NCBI GenBank assembly: GCA_023433775.1
Contig: JAEYTY010000142.1
Coordinates: 1-42,848 of the forward strand
Length of the DNA: 42,848 nucleotides
Direction: 5' to 3'
Origin: Pseudomonadota bacterium
GTDB lineage: Bacteria; Pseudomonadota; Alphaproteobacteria; Rhizobiales; Devosiaceae
Below are positions 8,307 to 15,517 of the stretch, piece after piece. Each line of letters begins with the position of its first letter. The first letter of the stretch is position 1. Made by a program: the position numbers and the translations under genes. The notes under the pieces were generated by a model that saw only the letters and a program-made list of their open reading frames with translations, searched no databases and was not told where the DNA came from.

Positions 8307-9347
8307 CTAATTTGCGTATGAACGCACGACTTCTCGGATTGCATCGCGCAACCCAAAAATGTCTTCCACTTGCGCCACGTCATGCCGCTCACCCTCCTTG
8401 TCCGCTCCAAAAACCGTCACAAATTTTGTCTTTCCATTGAAGTGCAAGCGCGCAATCGGCTTCCTGTTGTTATCGTCGAATAGGATGGCGCAATAGGACT
8501 GGGCATCGCGCAGGGTAATGCGTGAGACGGGGGCGACCTCGGCGGCAATTGCCCGAACGATCATGAAACCCTGCAGCTCCTCCTGCGTGGTTTCAATCTT
8601 GACTTCGTTGACATCAGGCAGCGCCTCCTCGCTACCGCCCTCAAACGCCGTGTCGATTTTTTTGAGAGCACGTTGCCGGAACAGGTCGCCAAAAGCGCGC
8701 TTGACGATAGGCTTGAGTGACTCCACGACCGGGGTGCGCAGCTGACCATCGTAAAAGTCCTTGGCCACCATTCGCACAAAAGCCTCGTCGGGATCGGCCC
8801 ACTGCTTCTCAATGAAGGCAATCGCACCGCGCAGATATTTCAGCGTTGAGGCGGCTGCCTTGATGTTCTCAATGCTGAAATGCGCTTTGTGGAATTTCTC
8901 CAATTCCTTCAGATCATTTTCGTCATAGGACAGCAGATCGAACTTGAAGAAGGGTGTGGCATCCATCTTGTTGGGTGCCTCGAGATCGGTAAAGAACCAG
9001 ATTTGCAGACCGTTGGTGAGAATGCCGATATTGGCGTCGCAGGTATGAAAGTAACGGAACAGCTGGCTGTACTGTGCTTCGCGCAAATTGACTGAAACCG
9101 ATTTGGCTTCCACCAGATATTCGATCCGGTCACCTATCTTGACCGCGTAGTCGATCTTTTCACCTTTTTTCAAACCGACATCGGCAACGAATTCAGGAAT
9201 AACCTGAGTTGGATCAAAGACATCGAAGCCGAGGACCCGTAGAAACGGCATGACAATGGCGTTCTTCGTGGCTTCTTCAGTTTGAGCAACTGCCTGCGCG
9301 CTAATTGCCCGCTTTGCCAAATCGGCAACATCTTCTTTGAATGACAT
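8307..9347 (-). CDS. Solitary HsdR N-terminal-type / PD-(D/E)xK nuclease-like protein
   Basis: The 346-residue protein resembles conserved proteins annotated as type I restriction enzyme R-subunit N-terminal domain proteins. The N-terminal part carries a PD-(D/E)xK nuclease pattern: E24/E25 in TEEATKNAIVMPFL, D66 in EKIDYAVK, and E80-A-K82 in YLVEAKSVSVNL, followed by LFRYFHTCDANIGILTNG. No helicase domain follows, and there is no hsdM or hsdS nearby, so it is not a classical restriction system. I chose ATG 9347 because a G-rich site (GGGGG) lies 7 nt upstream; an upstream GTG at 9425 would add an arginine-rich unconserved tail. Base composition is more AT-rich than the neighbours and repeats flank it, so it is probably an acquired gene. 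Its target and role are unknown. Confidence 0.8.
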   Translation of the reverse strand: MSFKEDVADLAKRAISAQAVAQTEEATKNAIVMPFLRVLGFDVFDPTQVIPEFVADVGLKKGEKIDYAVKIGDRIEYLVEAKSVSVNLREAQYSQLFRYFHTCDANIGILTNGLQIWFFTDLEAPNKMDATPFFKFDLLSYDENDLKELEKFHKAHFSIENIKAAASTLKYLRGAIAFIEKQWADPDEAFVRMVAKDFYDGQLRTPVVESLKPIVKRAFGDLFRQRALKKIDTAFEGGSEEALPDVNEVKIETTQEELQGFMIVRAIAAEVAPVSRITLRDAQSYCAILFDDNNRKPIARLHFNGKTKFVTVFGADKEGERHDVAQVEDIFGLRDAIREVVRSYAN

Positions 9348-9496
9348 GATACGCCCCCGTAATATTCGAAGCCTATGGCGTAAAACTGGCGATGTAAATC
9401 GTATGTGATGTGTCTTGGCGCTCACCCCCGCCTAGCCTTGATGCTCAAATCGCGCCGCGCACGACCCGAAGACTGTGCGCTTGCTGCACCTGAGAA

Positions 9497-9565
9497 CACC
9501 CCCTCCGAGCTCCGCTAAGGCCTTTCGGCCAAGCTCCGCTTGCCTCCCCCATCAAGGGGGAGGTG
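9497..9565 (+). repeat. 69-bp intergenic repeat, copy A
   Basis: It begins CACCCCCTCCGAGCTCCGCT, contains an AGGCCTTTCGGCC hairpin and ends with a CCTCCCCCATCAAGGGGGAGG palindrome. Copy B at 9735-9803 is the same sequence inverted with only a few differences. The pair looks like terminal inverted repeats around about 170 bp of non-coding DNA, but no target-site duplication is evident. Confidence 0.88.
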
Positions 9566-9734
9566 AGCGCCGGTGGTTGTTGAGGGTGGCGGGGCAGGGA
9601 ACCAGACGCCGGGCATCTTGCGACACCGCACCCAGCGCCAGGGTATCCTGTGCCAGGGCTTTCAGCATCGGGCATCCGGGACTCGCTTGCAAGCCTATCC
9701 CTGTGCCACAATCCTCCCAACAAACTCGATGCGA

Positions 9735-9803
9735 CACCTCCCCCTTTGATGGGGGAGGCAAGCGGAGCTTGGCCGACAGGCCTAGCGCAGCTCGGAGGGG
9801 GTG
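9735..9803 (-). repeat. 69-bp intergenic repeat, copy B (inverted)
   Basis: The reverse complement reads CACCCCCTCCGAGCTGCGCT..., near-identical to copy A over its whole length, including the GGCC hairpin and the CCTCCCCCATCAAAGGGGGA end. The few substitutions show independent drift rather than a recent duplication. Confidence 0.88.
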
Positions 9804-9875
9804 ACACTGCACAGTTTCACTCAATGCACCCCACTTATCCCCGGTGCAAAAACCTCAGGCATACTCGCCTCATCA

Positions 9876-10014
9876 ACCGGGTAGAGGTGGAGTTGTAACG
9901 ATCAACTGCCCGGTGACAGTCGGGAGGCCCCTGAATCGTTACGGGGGCTGTGTCCGGGGATGGGTTCGTGGCAGTAATGTCCCCCTAGTAAACCCTTCGA
10001 AGCGTCCCGAAGGG
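9876..10014. other. Possible structured RNA with kissing loops
   Basis: Nested stems ACCGGG (9876-9881) / CCCGGT (9909-9914) and AGTTG (9891-9895) / CAACT (9903-9907) leave a 7-nt loop TAACGAT. A second stem GCCCC (9927-9931) / GGGGC (9944-9948) presents ATCGTTA (9935-9941), the exact complement of that loop. Further pairings are GGGGA (9956-9960) / TCCCC (9980-9984), and CCCTTCG (9993-9999) / CGAAGGG (10008-10014). A terminator-like hairpin follows at 10016. I match it to no known RNA family; the strand of transcription is unknown. It may equally be decayed repeat DNA. Confidence 0.35.
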
Positions 10015-10015
10015 G

Positions 10016-10075
10016 AAATCGCTCCAGTGGAGCGATTTAAGAAGAGAAGGCCAACGCGAGCTATGCTCGCTTGGC
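10016..10075. repeat. Double-hairpin repeat, copy 2
   Basis: Hairpin 1 is AAATCGCTCC-agt-GGAGCGATTT (10016-10038). Hairpin 2 is GCCAA-c-GCGAGC-tat-GCTCGC-TTGGC (10050-10075). Compared with copy 1 (8216-8276), loops and core bases are conserved and paired bases change together, which supports selection or origin as a folded element. Confidence 0.8.
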
Positions 10076-10096
10076 TCATCGGCAAGCATTCCCGGC

Positions 10097-10155
10097 GCCC
10101 CGAGGCGGCTTTCGTCTCGTATTTTTATACTCAGAGGCGGAATCCGTCTCGGGGC
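10097..10155. terminator. Long hairpin near the tsaE 3' end
   Basis: An outer stem GCCCCGAGGCGG (10097-10108) / CCGTCTCGGGGC (10144-10155) encloses CGTCTCGTAT / ATACtcaGAGGCG and a TTTT loop, about 22 paired positions with two wobble-type pairs. On the minus strand it lies about 58 nt beyond the tsaE stop. It lacks a terminal T-run, so termination is only possible, not shown. Confidence 0.45.
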
Positions 10156-10212
10156 ACCATCAACTGAAGCAAAACCGGGGGCCGGAGGGTCGCCCGGCGG
10201 AAAATCATGCGC

Positions 10213-10632
10213 TCAGGTCCGGTCCACCTCTACACGTCGCCCTGCCCCGCCCGGCGGGATGTCCAGCGTTACGGTGACGGTCACAGCGTCCAGAACCTGC
10301 GGCGCGCGCTCGGCCCATTCGACCAGCACCACGGCCTCGGGATCGTCAAGCAGGCCCAGCTCGTCCGCTTCGCTGGCATCGGCCAGGCGATAGAGATCGG
10401 CGTGGAGGACCGGGCCGATGGGCGTGTCATAGGGCTGGATGATGGCGAAGGTGGGCGACGGCACTTCGAGTTCCGGGTCGCCTGCGAGGGCGCGGATCAC
10501 GGCGCGGGCCAGCGCCGTCTTGCCGGCCCCGAGATCGCCCCGGAGGCTGACGACATCGCCGGGCTTCAGCACCTTCGCCAGTTCGGCGCCGAAGGCGGCG
10601 GTAGCGGCGTCATCGGGGAGGAAGGTGTCCAC
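10213..10632 (-). CDS. tsaE: tRNA threonylcarbamoyladenosine biosynthesis ATPase TsaE
   Basis: The 139-residue protein has the TsaE P-loop GDLGAGKTA (about 32-40), the SPTF motif, HADLYRL and a VLVEWAER segment typical of the family. TsaE works with TsaB and TsaD to put threonylcarbamoyl on A37 of ANN-decoding tRNAs in the cytoplasm. Its start lies 3 nt after the divL stop, so the two are probably cotranscribed. In many Hyphomicrobiales tsaE is followed by an aminoglycoside-phosphotransferase-like sugar kinase and a nucleotidyltransferase gene. Here it is followed by repeats and an unrelated nuclease-like gene, so this is an arrangement breakpoint. Confidence 0.93.
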   Translation of the reverse strand: MDTFLPDDAATAAFGAELAKVLKPGDVVSLRGDLGAGKTALARAVIRALAGDPELEVPSPTFAIIQPYDTPIGPVLHADLYRLADASEADELGLLDDPEAVVLVEWAERAPQVLDAVTVTVTLDIPPGGAGRRVEVDRT

Positions 10633-10635
10633 CCT

Positions 10636-13059
10636 TCACTCCGCTACGCCGGCCATGGCGCTGTCGCGGGGGATGTTGACGATGATGCGGCTGCCGCGCG
10701 GGTCGCGGCGCTCGGCGCTGATCGTACCGCCATGGAGATTGACGAAGGTGCGCACGATGGAGAGGCCCAGTCCCGCGCCGCGCTGGCGGCCGCCGGTGGC
10801 GGGCGTATCGAGGCGGGTGAGGATGGCCGATTTCATTTCGGCGGTGAGGCCCGGGCCTTCATCCTCGATGACAAACAGCATCCTATCGGCCCGATGGCTG
10901 ATCGAGAGGCGGATTTCCCCGCCGGGCGGAGAGAAGCGGGCGGCATTGGAGAGGAGATTATAGAGCACCTGCACCATGCGCGTGCCATCGGCGGTGAAGG
11001 TGGGCAGGTTGGGCTCGATATCGACAATGAGATTGATCGGCGCTTCGCCCGAGACTTCCGGGAAGGTGGCGGAAAGACCAGCCTTGGCCTTGTCGACCAG
11101 CGCCATGATGTCCTGCGGCTCGGGATTTAATTCGGCAATGCCGGCATCGACCGAGGCGAGATCGAGAATATTGTCGATGAGGACGCCCAGGGTGACCGAG
11201 GAGGCGCGGATATAGTCGATATATTCGCGCTGGCGCGGATTGAGGCTTTCGCCCTCGATGCCCGAGAGCAGATCGGCAAAGCCGATAATATTGGTCAGCG
11301 GCGAGCGCAGCTCATAGGAGACGTTTTCGACAAAAGCGTCCTTGAGGCGGTCGGCGGCGACCAGCGCGTCATTGCGCTCCTTGAGCACCTTTGAATAGGA
11401 GGCGCTTTCGGTGACGTCGAGAAAGGTCATCATGGTCTGCCCGTCGGGCAGGCGGGTGATGGCATAATCGATCAACCGCCCGTCGGAGCGGTTGAGGCGT
11501 CCGGTCTGGTCGGTGCGGGTGGGGTTGAGGTCGATAATGCCGCGCTTCAAATCCCGCCAGATCGATGCGCCGTCTTCGGGGATGGCGCGGCCGGAGGCCT
11601 CGGCGATCTGGTCGATATGAGGATTGGTGCCCAGCTCGTTGGTGGGCAATTTCCAGAGGGCCGAGAGGCGCGGATTGGAGAGGGTCAGCCGGCCATTGGT
11701 GCCGAACACGGCCACGGCCTCGGAGAGCGAATTGATGGTTTCGCGCTGCACATTGGAGAGGGCCTTGTTGATCGATTCCAGCTTCAGCCGTTCGGTCAGG
11801 TCCTCAAAGACATAGATGACGCCGCCCTGCGCGCCGGCGGGCGCGGAAATGACCTTGATGGTGCGGCCATCGGGCAGGTGCCAGGGCTCATGCTCATGCG
11901 GGGCCTTGCGGTTGTAGCCCTCAAGATGTTTGGCGCGCCAGGTGTGGTAATCGACCTGATTGGGCAGGAGGCCCTCGGTGCGCAGCTTGTCGAGAATTTC
12001 GCGCTCGTCGAGCCCGGGCGCAAGAAAGAGCGGGTCGAGATTCCACAGGCTCGCATAGGCCTCGTTGAACTGGACCAGTTCGCGGCGGGCATTGAAAATG
12101 GCGATGGGCGTGGCCAGTGCATCGATAATGCCCGAAATATGGGCGAGGCCATTTTCGGCGGCGGGCGCACGGGGCGCCTCGACGGCCAGCGGTCGCAGAT
12201 AAAAGGCATTGCCGGCGCTGACCGGGCATTGCACCAGCGCGAAGCGGCCCTGTGCGCCGAGATCGAGCGTCGGGGCCGGCGCGGCGCTGCCTGAGAGGAG
12301 ATCGGCCGGTTTTTCGGCGCTGGTGGCCTTGCCCGCGGCTTTGGCCAGGGCGTGATAGGCGGCATTGGCGAAGATCAGCTCGCCTGCGGCATTGCGCAGG
12401 AAGGCCGGCATATCGAGCGCTTCGAGAATGGCGCAGCTATCGGCCGTGTCCTCTTCGCCCTTGGCCAGCGGGCGGATTTCGGGCTGCATCGAGGCGGGGC
12501 GCAGGCGCAGCGCGGTGCCATTGCCCATGACCCAGCCATTGGCGCGGATCAGGCGGCCATCGAGCGTATTGAAGCTGGCGGCAAAGGCGTGGCCATGCAT
12601 CCGCAATTCTTCAAGGAAGCGGGCAAAGCGATTGGCCTCGGCAGCGCCGAGCCAGGAATGGAGGTTCAACACGCTTTGCGGCTGGCGCCCGGAGGGCAGC
12701 ACGGCAGAAGCCTGGCCGAGAATGCGCGGAGCGGTTTCGCCCTGGCCGGACCAGAAAATGGTCAGCTCGCGACTGCCAGCCACAAGGCTTTCATATTCAT
12801 CGACCATGGCACGCAGCCCGGCGATCTGGTCGGCGGCGCGATTGCGGACATTGCGCCCGTCCGAGAGCATGGCGCGAAGGACGGCCATGGCGATCAAGGC
12901 AAAGCCGCCGGCGCCAATCGCCAGGGCAATCGGAACAATTCCACTGATATTTGTTGGAGCAAGGGTCTGCGCCAGCGCGGGGGCTGCTGTCATCAGAGTA
13001 AGGGGCGCGGCAGCGAGCGCTGCGAATCCCCAATGCTTCCGGAAATGATCCGGCGCCAT
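10636..13059 (-). CDS. divL: DivL-like PAS sensor pseudo-histidine kinase (Tyr in place of phospho-acceptor His)
   Basis: The 807-residue inner-membrane protein has two N-terminal hydrophobic segments (about 9-31 and 39-65), PAS-like regions (about 320-430 and 440-560), a HisKA-like dimerisation domain and an HATPase domain with NLLSNAARFSPPGG, DEGPGL and GAGLGLSIV. The H-box reads FVENVSYELRSPLTN: the usual His is Tyr (Y582, codon complementary to 11314-11316). This substitution is the hallmark of Caulobacter DivL, which modulates the CckA-ChpT-CtrA cell-cycle relay rather than phosphorylating through His. The ATP-binding motifs look intact. Position between ahcY and tsaE matches the location in related genomes as far as I recall. 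Calling it DivL is inference from the Tyr H-box, domain order and context. Confidence 0.82.
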   Translation of the reverse strand: MAPDHFRKHWGFAALAAAPLTLMTAAPALAQTLAPTNISGIVPIALAIGAGGFALIAMAVLRAMLSDGRNVRNRAADQIAGLRAMVDEYESLVAGSRELTIFWSGQGETAPRILGQASAVLPSGRQPQSVLNLHSWLGAAEANRFARFLEELRMHGHAFAASFNTLDGRLIRANGWVMGNGTALRLRPASMQPEIRPLAKGEEDTADSCAILEALDMPAFLRNAAGELIFANAAYHALAKAAGKATSAEKPADLLSGSAAPAPTLDLGAQGRFALVQCPVSAGNAFYLRPLAVEAPRAPAAENGLAHISGIIDALATPIAIFNARRELVQFNEAYASLWNLDPLFLAPGLDEREILDKLRTEGLLPNQVDYHTWRAKHLEGYNRKAPHEHEPWHLPDGRTIKVISAPAGAQGGVIYVFEDLTERLKLESINKALSNVQRETINSLSEAVAVFGTNGRLTLSNPRLSALWKLPTNELGTNPHIDQIAEASGRAIPEDGASIWRDLKRGIIDLNPTRTDQTGRLNRSDGRLIDYAITRLPDGQTMMTFLDVTESASYSKVLKERNDALVAADRLKDAFVENVSYELRSPLTNIIGFADLLSGIEGESLNPRQREYIDYIRASSVTLGVLIDNILDLASVDAGIAELNPEPQDIMALVDKAKAGLSATFPEVSGEAPINLIVDIEPNLPTFTADGTRMVQVLYNLLSNAARFSPPGGEIRLSISHRADRMLFVIEDEGPGLTAEMKSAILTRLDTPATGGRQRGAGLGLSIVRTFVNLHGGTISAERRDPRGSRIIVNIPRDSAMAGVAE

Positions 13060-13323
13060 GAATAGCCCTCTATTGCCAGTTTGCGCTGCCAGTGCGGCCA
13101 GAACGGCCTATACGCCTGCACTCAAGAGGAGGCTGCCTACGCGAAATCGCTCCAACGATCCGGCCGCCCCCTTGTCCGGACGGCGTGTCCCCGCACCCTC
13201 CGAATCACTTCACAATACCGGCCCGGGGAATCTGGAAAAAGAGTCTTCATGGCCTTGCTTTGTGGGCAAAGCGTGCTCAAAGGGATTGACGCGGAACGAA
13301 ACAGAAACTTTTTGTTAATAATT
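13060..13323. promoter_or_regulatory. Leader and promoter region of divL
   Basis: This 264-bp gap lies between the divL start and the ahcY terminator. It must hold the divL promoter on the minus strand unless divL is read through from ahcY. I could not pick a convincing -35/-10 pair. An AT-rich segment (about 13308-13323) next to the terminator stem is the T-rich tail of that terminator on the minus strand. No gene is seen. Confidence 0.4.
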
Positions 13324-13351
13324 AAGGCCCGCGTCGCAGGACGCGGGCCTT
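13324..13351 (-). terminator. Rho-independent terminator of ahcY
   Basis: A perfect 12-bp stem AAGGCCCGCGTC / GACGCGGGCCTT with a 4-nt loop lies about 40 nt beyond the ahcY stop. On the minus strand it is followed by a T-rich run (TTAATTATT). Confidence 0.8.
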
Positions 13352-13390
13352 GTTGATTCTGAGGGCGGAGTTTCCGCCGCGGCAACTGCC

Positions 13391-14794
13391 TCAATAGCGA
13401 TATTCGCCGGACTTGAAGGGGCCGTTTTGCGGCACGCCGATATAGTCGGCCTGGCCCTTGGTCAGCTTGGTCAGCTTGGCGCCGAGCTTGGCCAGGTGCA
13501 GTTCGGCGACCTTTTCGTCGAGATGCTTGGGCAGGACGTGGACCTTCTTTTCCAGCTTTTCGCCATTGGTCCAGAGTTCGATCTGGGCCAGGGTCTGGTT
13601 GGCGAAGGATGCCGACATCACAAAGCTCGGGTGGCCGGTGGCATTGCCCAGGTTCACCAGACGACCTTCGGAGAGCAGGATCAGGCGGTTGCCATTGGGC
13701 TGCTCGATCAGATCGACCTGCGGCTTGATATTGGTCCACTTAAAATTGCGCAGGCCGAGCACGTCGATCTCGTTGTCGAAATGGCCGATATTGCAGACGA
13801 TGGCCATGTCCTTGAGATTGCGCATGTCGTCGACCATCAGCACATCCTTGTTGCCGGTGGCGGTGACGACGATATCGGCGCGGTGGGCGGCTTCTTCGAG
13901 GGTCACGACCTCAAAGCCTTCCATGGCGGCCTGCAGGGCGCAGATCGGGTCAACTTCGGTGACCAGGACGCGGGCGCCGGCGCCGCGGAGGGATTCAGCC
14001 GAGCCCTTGCCCACATCGCCATAGCCGCAAACGATGGCGACCTTGCCGGCCAGCATCACGTCGGTGCCGCGACGGATGGCGTCGACCAGCGATTCACGCG
14101 TGCCATACTTGTTGTCGAACTTGGACTTGGTGACCGAGTCATTGACGTTGATAGCCGGGAATGGCAGCTCGCCCTTGGCGTGCAGCTGATAGAGGCGCAT
14201 CACGCCCGTAGTGGTTTCTTCGGAAACGCCGCGGATAGCGTCGCGGATTTTCGAGAAGAAGCCGGGCGTCGAGGCGAGGCGCTTCTTGATGGTGGCGAAG
14301 AAGATTTCCTCTTCCTCATTGCCGGGTTTGTCGAGAATGGAGGCGTCCTTCTCGGCCTTGGCGCCATTGAGGATATACATGGTGGCGTCGCCGCCATCGT
14401 CGAGGATCATGTTGGGGGTGAGGCCATTGCCCCAGTCCATCATGCGGTCGGTGAACTGCCAGTATTCTTCCAGCGTCTCGCCCTTATGCGCGAAAACCGG
14501 GATGCCGGCGGCAGCGATGGCAGCAGCGGCGTGGTCCTGGGTCGAGAAGATATTGCACGAGACCCAGCGCACTTCGGCGCCGAGCGCCACCAGCGTCTCG
14601 ATCAGCACGGCGGTCTGGATGGTCATGTGGAGCGAACCGGCAATGCGCGCGCCCTTGAGCGGCTGGCTGGCGGCATATTCCTCGCGGATGGCCATCAGGC
14701 CGGGCATTTCGATTTCGGCGATCTGGATTTCCTTGCGGCCAAAAGCGGCGAGGGAAATGTCCCGGACCGCATAATCGGTCTTTGGGCTGGTCAT
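13391..14794 (-). CDS. ahcY: Adenosylhomocysteinase (S-adenosyl-L-homocysteine hydrolase)
   Basis: The 467-residue enzyme cleaves S-adenosylhomocysteine to homocysteine and adenosine in the cytoplasm, clearing the inhibitor made by methyltransferases. The N-terminus has LAAFGRKEIQIAEIEMPGL, then GSLHMTIQTAVLIETL, VNDSVTKSKFDN and the NAD-binding GYGDVGKGSAESLRGAG. It ends in the family-typical PFKSGEYRY, where the C-terminal Lys/Tyr region reaches the partner subunit's NAD. Length is normal for the proteobacterial form. GGAG lies 7 nt before the ATG. A sigma70-like promoter and a palindromic operator lie just upstream, and a terminator lies downstream, so it is probably a single-gene unit. 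Confidence 0.97.
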   Translation of the reverse strand: MTSPKTDYAVRDISLAAFGRKEIQIAEIEMPGLMAIREEYAASQPLKGARIAGSLHMTIQTAVLIETLVALGAEVRWVSCNIFSTQDHAAAAIAAAGIPVFAHKGETLEEYWQFTDRMMDWGNGLTPNMILDDGGDATMYILNGAKAEKDASILDKPGNEEEEIFFATIKKRLASTPGFFSKIRDAIRGVSEETTTGVMRLYQLHAKGELPFPAINVNDSVTKSKFDNKYGTRESLVDAIRRGTDVMLAGKVAIVCGYGDVGKGSAESLRGAGARVLVTEVDPICALQAAMEGFEVVTLEEAAHRADIVVTATGNKDVLMVDDMRNLKDMAIVCNIGHFDNEIDVLGLRNFKWTNIKPQVDLIEQPNGNRLILLSEGRLVNLGNATGHPSFVMSASFANQTLAQIELWTNGEKLEKKVHVLPKHLDEKVAELHLAKLGAKLTKLTKGQADYIGVPQNGPFKSGEYRY

Positions 14795-14824
14795 GGTCTG
14801 GCTCCGGATGATTGTCTTGCCCTT

Positions 14825-14853
14825 CCTATAAGCAAGGAGGGCTAAAGGATCAA
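14825..14853 (-). promoter_or_regulatory. Sigma70-like promoter of ahcY
   Basis: On the minus strand TTGATC (14853-14848) and TATAGG (14830-14825) are separated by 17 nt, about 30-60 nt before the ahcY ATG. This implies a leader of roughly 25 nt, too short for a riboswitch. Confidence 0.5.
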
Positions 14854-14858
14854 TGACG

Positions 14859-14880
14859 GATATAAAGGTTTGTTTATATC
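14859..14880. promoter_or_regulatory. Palindromic operator upstream of ahcY
   Basis: A perfect 8-bp inverted repeat GATATAAA-6-TTTATATC lies directly upstream of the -35 element. AT-rich palindromes of this form are typical of ArsR-family sites, and a SahR-like regulator of SAH recycling would suit ahcY; that assignment is inference from memory of the family, and no regulator gene is present in the window. Confidence 0.55.
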
Positions 14881-14911
14881 CTCCTAATTGTCGCGTAGCA
14901 GCGGGCGCGCC

Positions 14912-15421
14912 CTAGGTTCGATAGACCCGGTTGCGCCGGCGGAATGGCAGGGCGCAGAAGCGCACCAGCGCCGAGAGGACGACATAGCCGAGGAGAAACC
15001 CGCCCCCGGCATAGAGAAGGCCTTCCATGGTGACGGGCACGGCCGGCTTGTAGTTTTCGAGCGTGCGGCGGCCGATATCGGTATCGAGATAGGCGGGGAG
15101 GGTTTGCAGGCGCTCGATGGGCCCTGCCCCTTCAATGCGGGCCAGCGTGTCGCTCAATTGTTCGTAGCGGATAAAGGTCAGGGCCATGCTGTCGCCGCGA
15201 CCGGCCAGAAATTCGTCGCTGGAGGCATTGTAGCGATCAAGCGCGCCCTGCCGGTTCATGCCGCCCGCTTCGGCGGCCCGGTCAAAGTCCTCGGTGATGA
15301 CACGGAGTTCATCCACCGCGCCGCCCAGACGCTGGGTATATTGCTGGGCATATTCGGGAAACTGGCTGAGCGTCGTGGCCAGCGCCAAGCCGCCAATGCC
15401 AGCGATTACCTGCCGCAACAT
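14912..15421 (-). CDS. DUF2937 family membrane protein
   Basis: The 169-residue protein has a hydrophobic N-terminus (MLRQVIAGIGGLALATTLSQFPEYAQQY), a charged helical middle with RLGGAVDEL and AGRGDSMAL segments, and a second membrane segment near the C-terminus (LLYAGGGFLLGYVVLSALV) ending in a basic tail. This matches DUF2937, whose function is unknown; it is probably an inner-membrane protein with the middle in the periplasm. ATG 15421 is chosen because AGGAGG lies about 7 nt upstream; a GTG 21 nt further up has no such site. It lies between HPr and ahcY on the same strand, with about 100 nt before it. Confidence 0.75.
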   Translation of the reverse strand: MLRQVIAGIGGLALATTLSQFPEYAQQYTQRLGGAVDELRVITEDFDRAAEAGGMNRQGALDRYNASSDEFLAGRGDSMALTFIRYEQLSDTLARIEGAGPIERLQTLPAYLDTDIGRRTLENYKPAVPVTMEGLLYAGGGFLLGYVVLSALVRFCALPFRRRNRVYRT

Positions 15422-15517
15422 GCTGATCCTCCTTCGCCCCACCCCAATGTTCTAACCTAGAAATGGAAAGAAAAAGTCAGGGGTTCCAGAAGTGTTTCGC
15501 TGGCACGGGCCGGGCGC

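Larger units (their letters stand above)
9348..10212. other. 865-bp gene-poor intergenic patch
   Basis: I see no convincing gene here. It holds the probable promoter of the nuclease-like gene (minus strand, close to 9348), two inverted copies of a 69-bp repeat, a stretch with dense complementarity (9876-10014), a second copy of the double-hairpin repeat and a long hairpin (10097-10155). The small open frames across it follow repeat sequence and lack ribosome binding sites. Confidence 0.7.

Noticed and set aside
9497..9803. Insertion sequence
   Set aside because: Inverted ends are present but the 170-bp interior has no transposase and no target duplication is visible.
8216..10155. CRISPR array
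   Set aside because: Repeats are few, inverted or unevenly spaced, and there is no regular spacer pattern.
9475..10167. Small genes in the polA-tsaE patch
   Set aside because: All open frames run across repeats and hairpins, lack ribosome sites, and encode Pro/Arg/Ser-rich sequence of repeat origin.
13427..14845. 472-codon open frame antisense to ahcY
   Set aside because: No domain, no ribosome site, and ahcY is unambiguous.
14795..14911. SAM or SAH riboswitch before ahcY
   Set aside because: A promoter-like pair leaves a leader of only about 25 nt and the only strong structure is an operator-like palindrome upstream of it.
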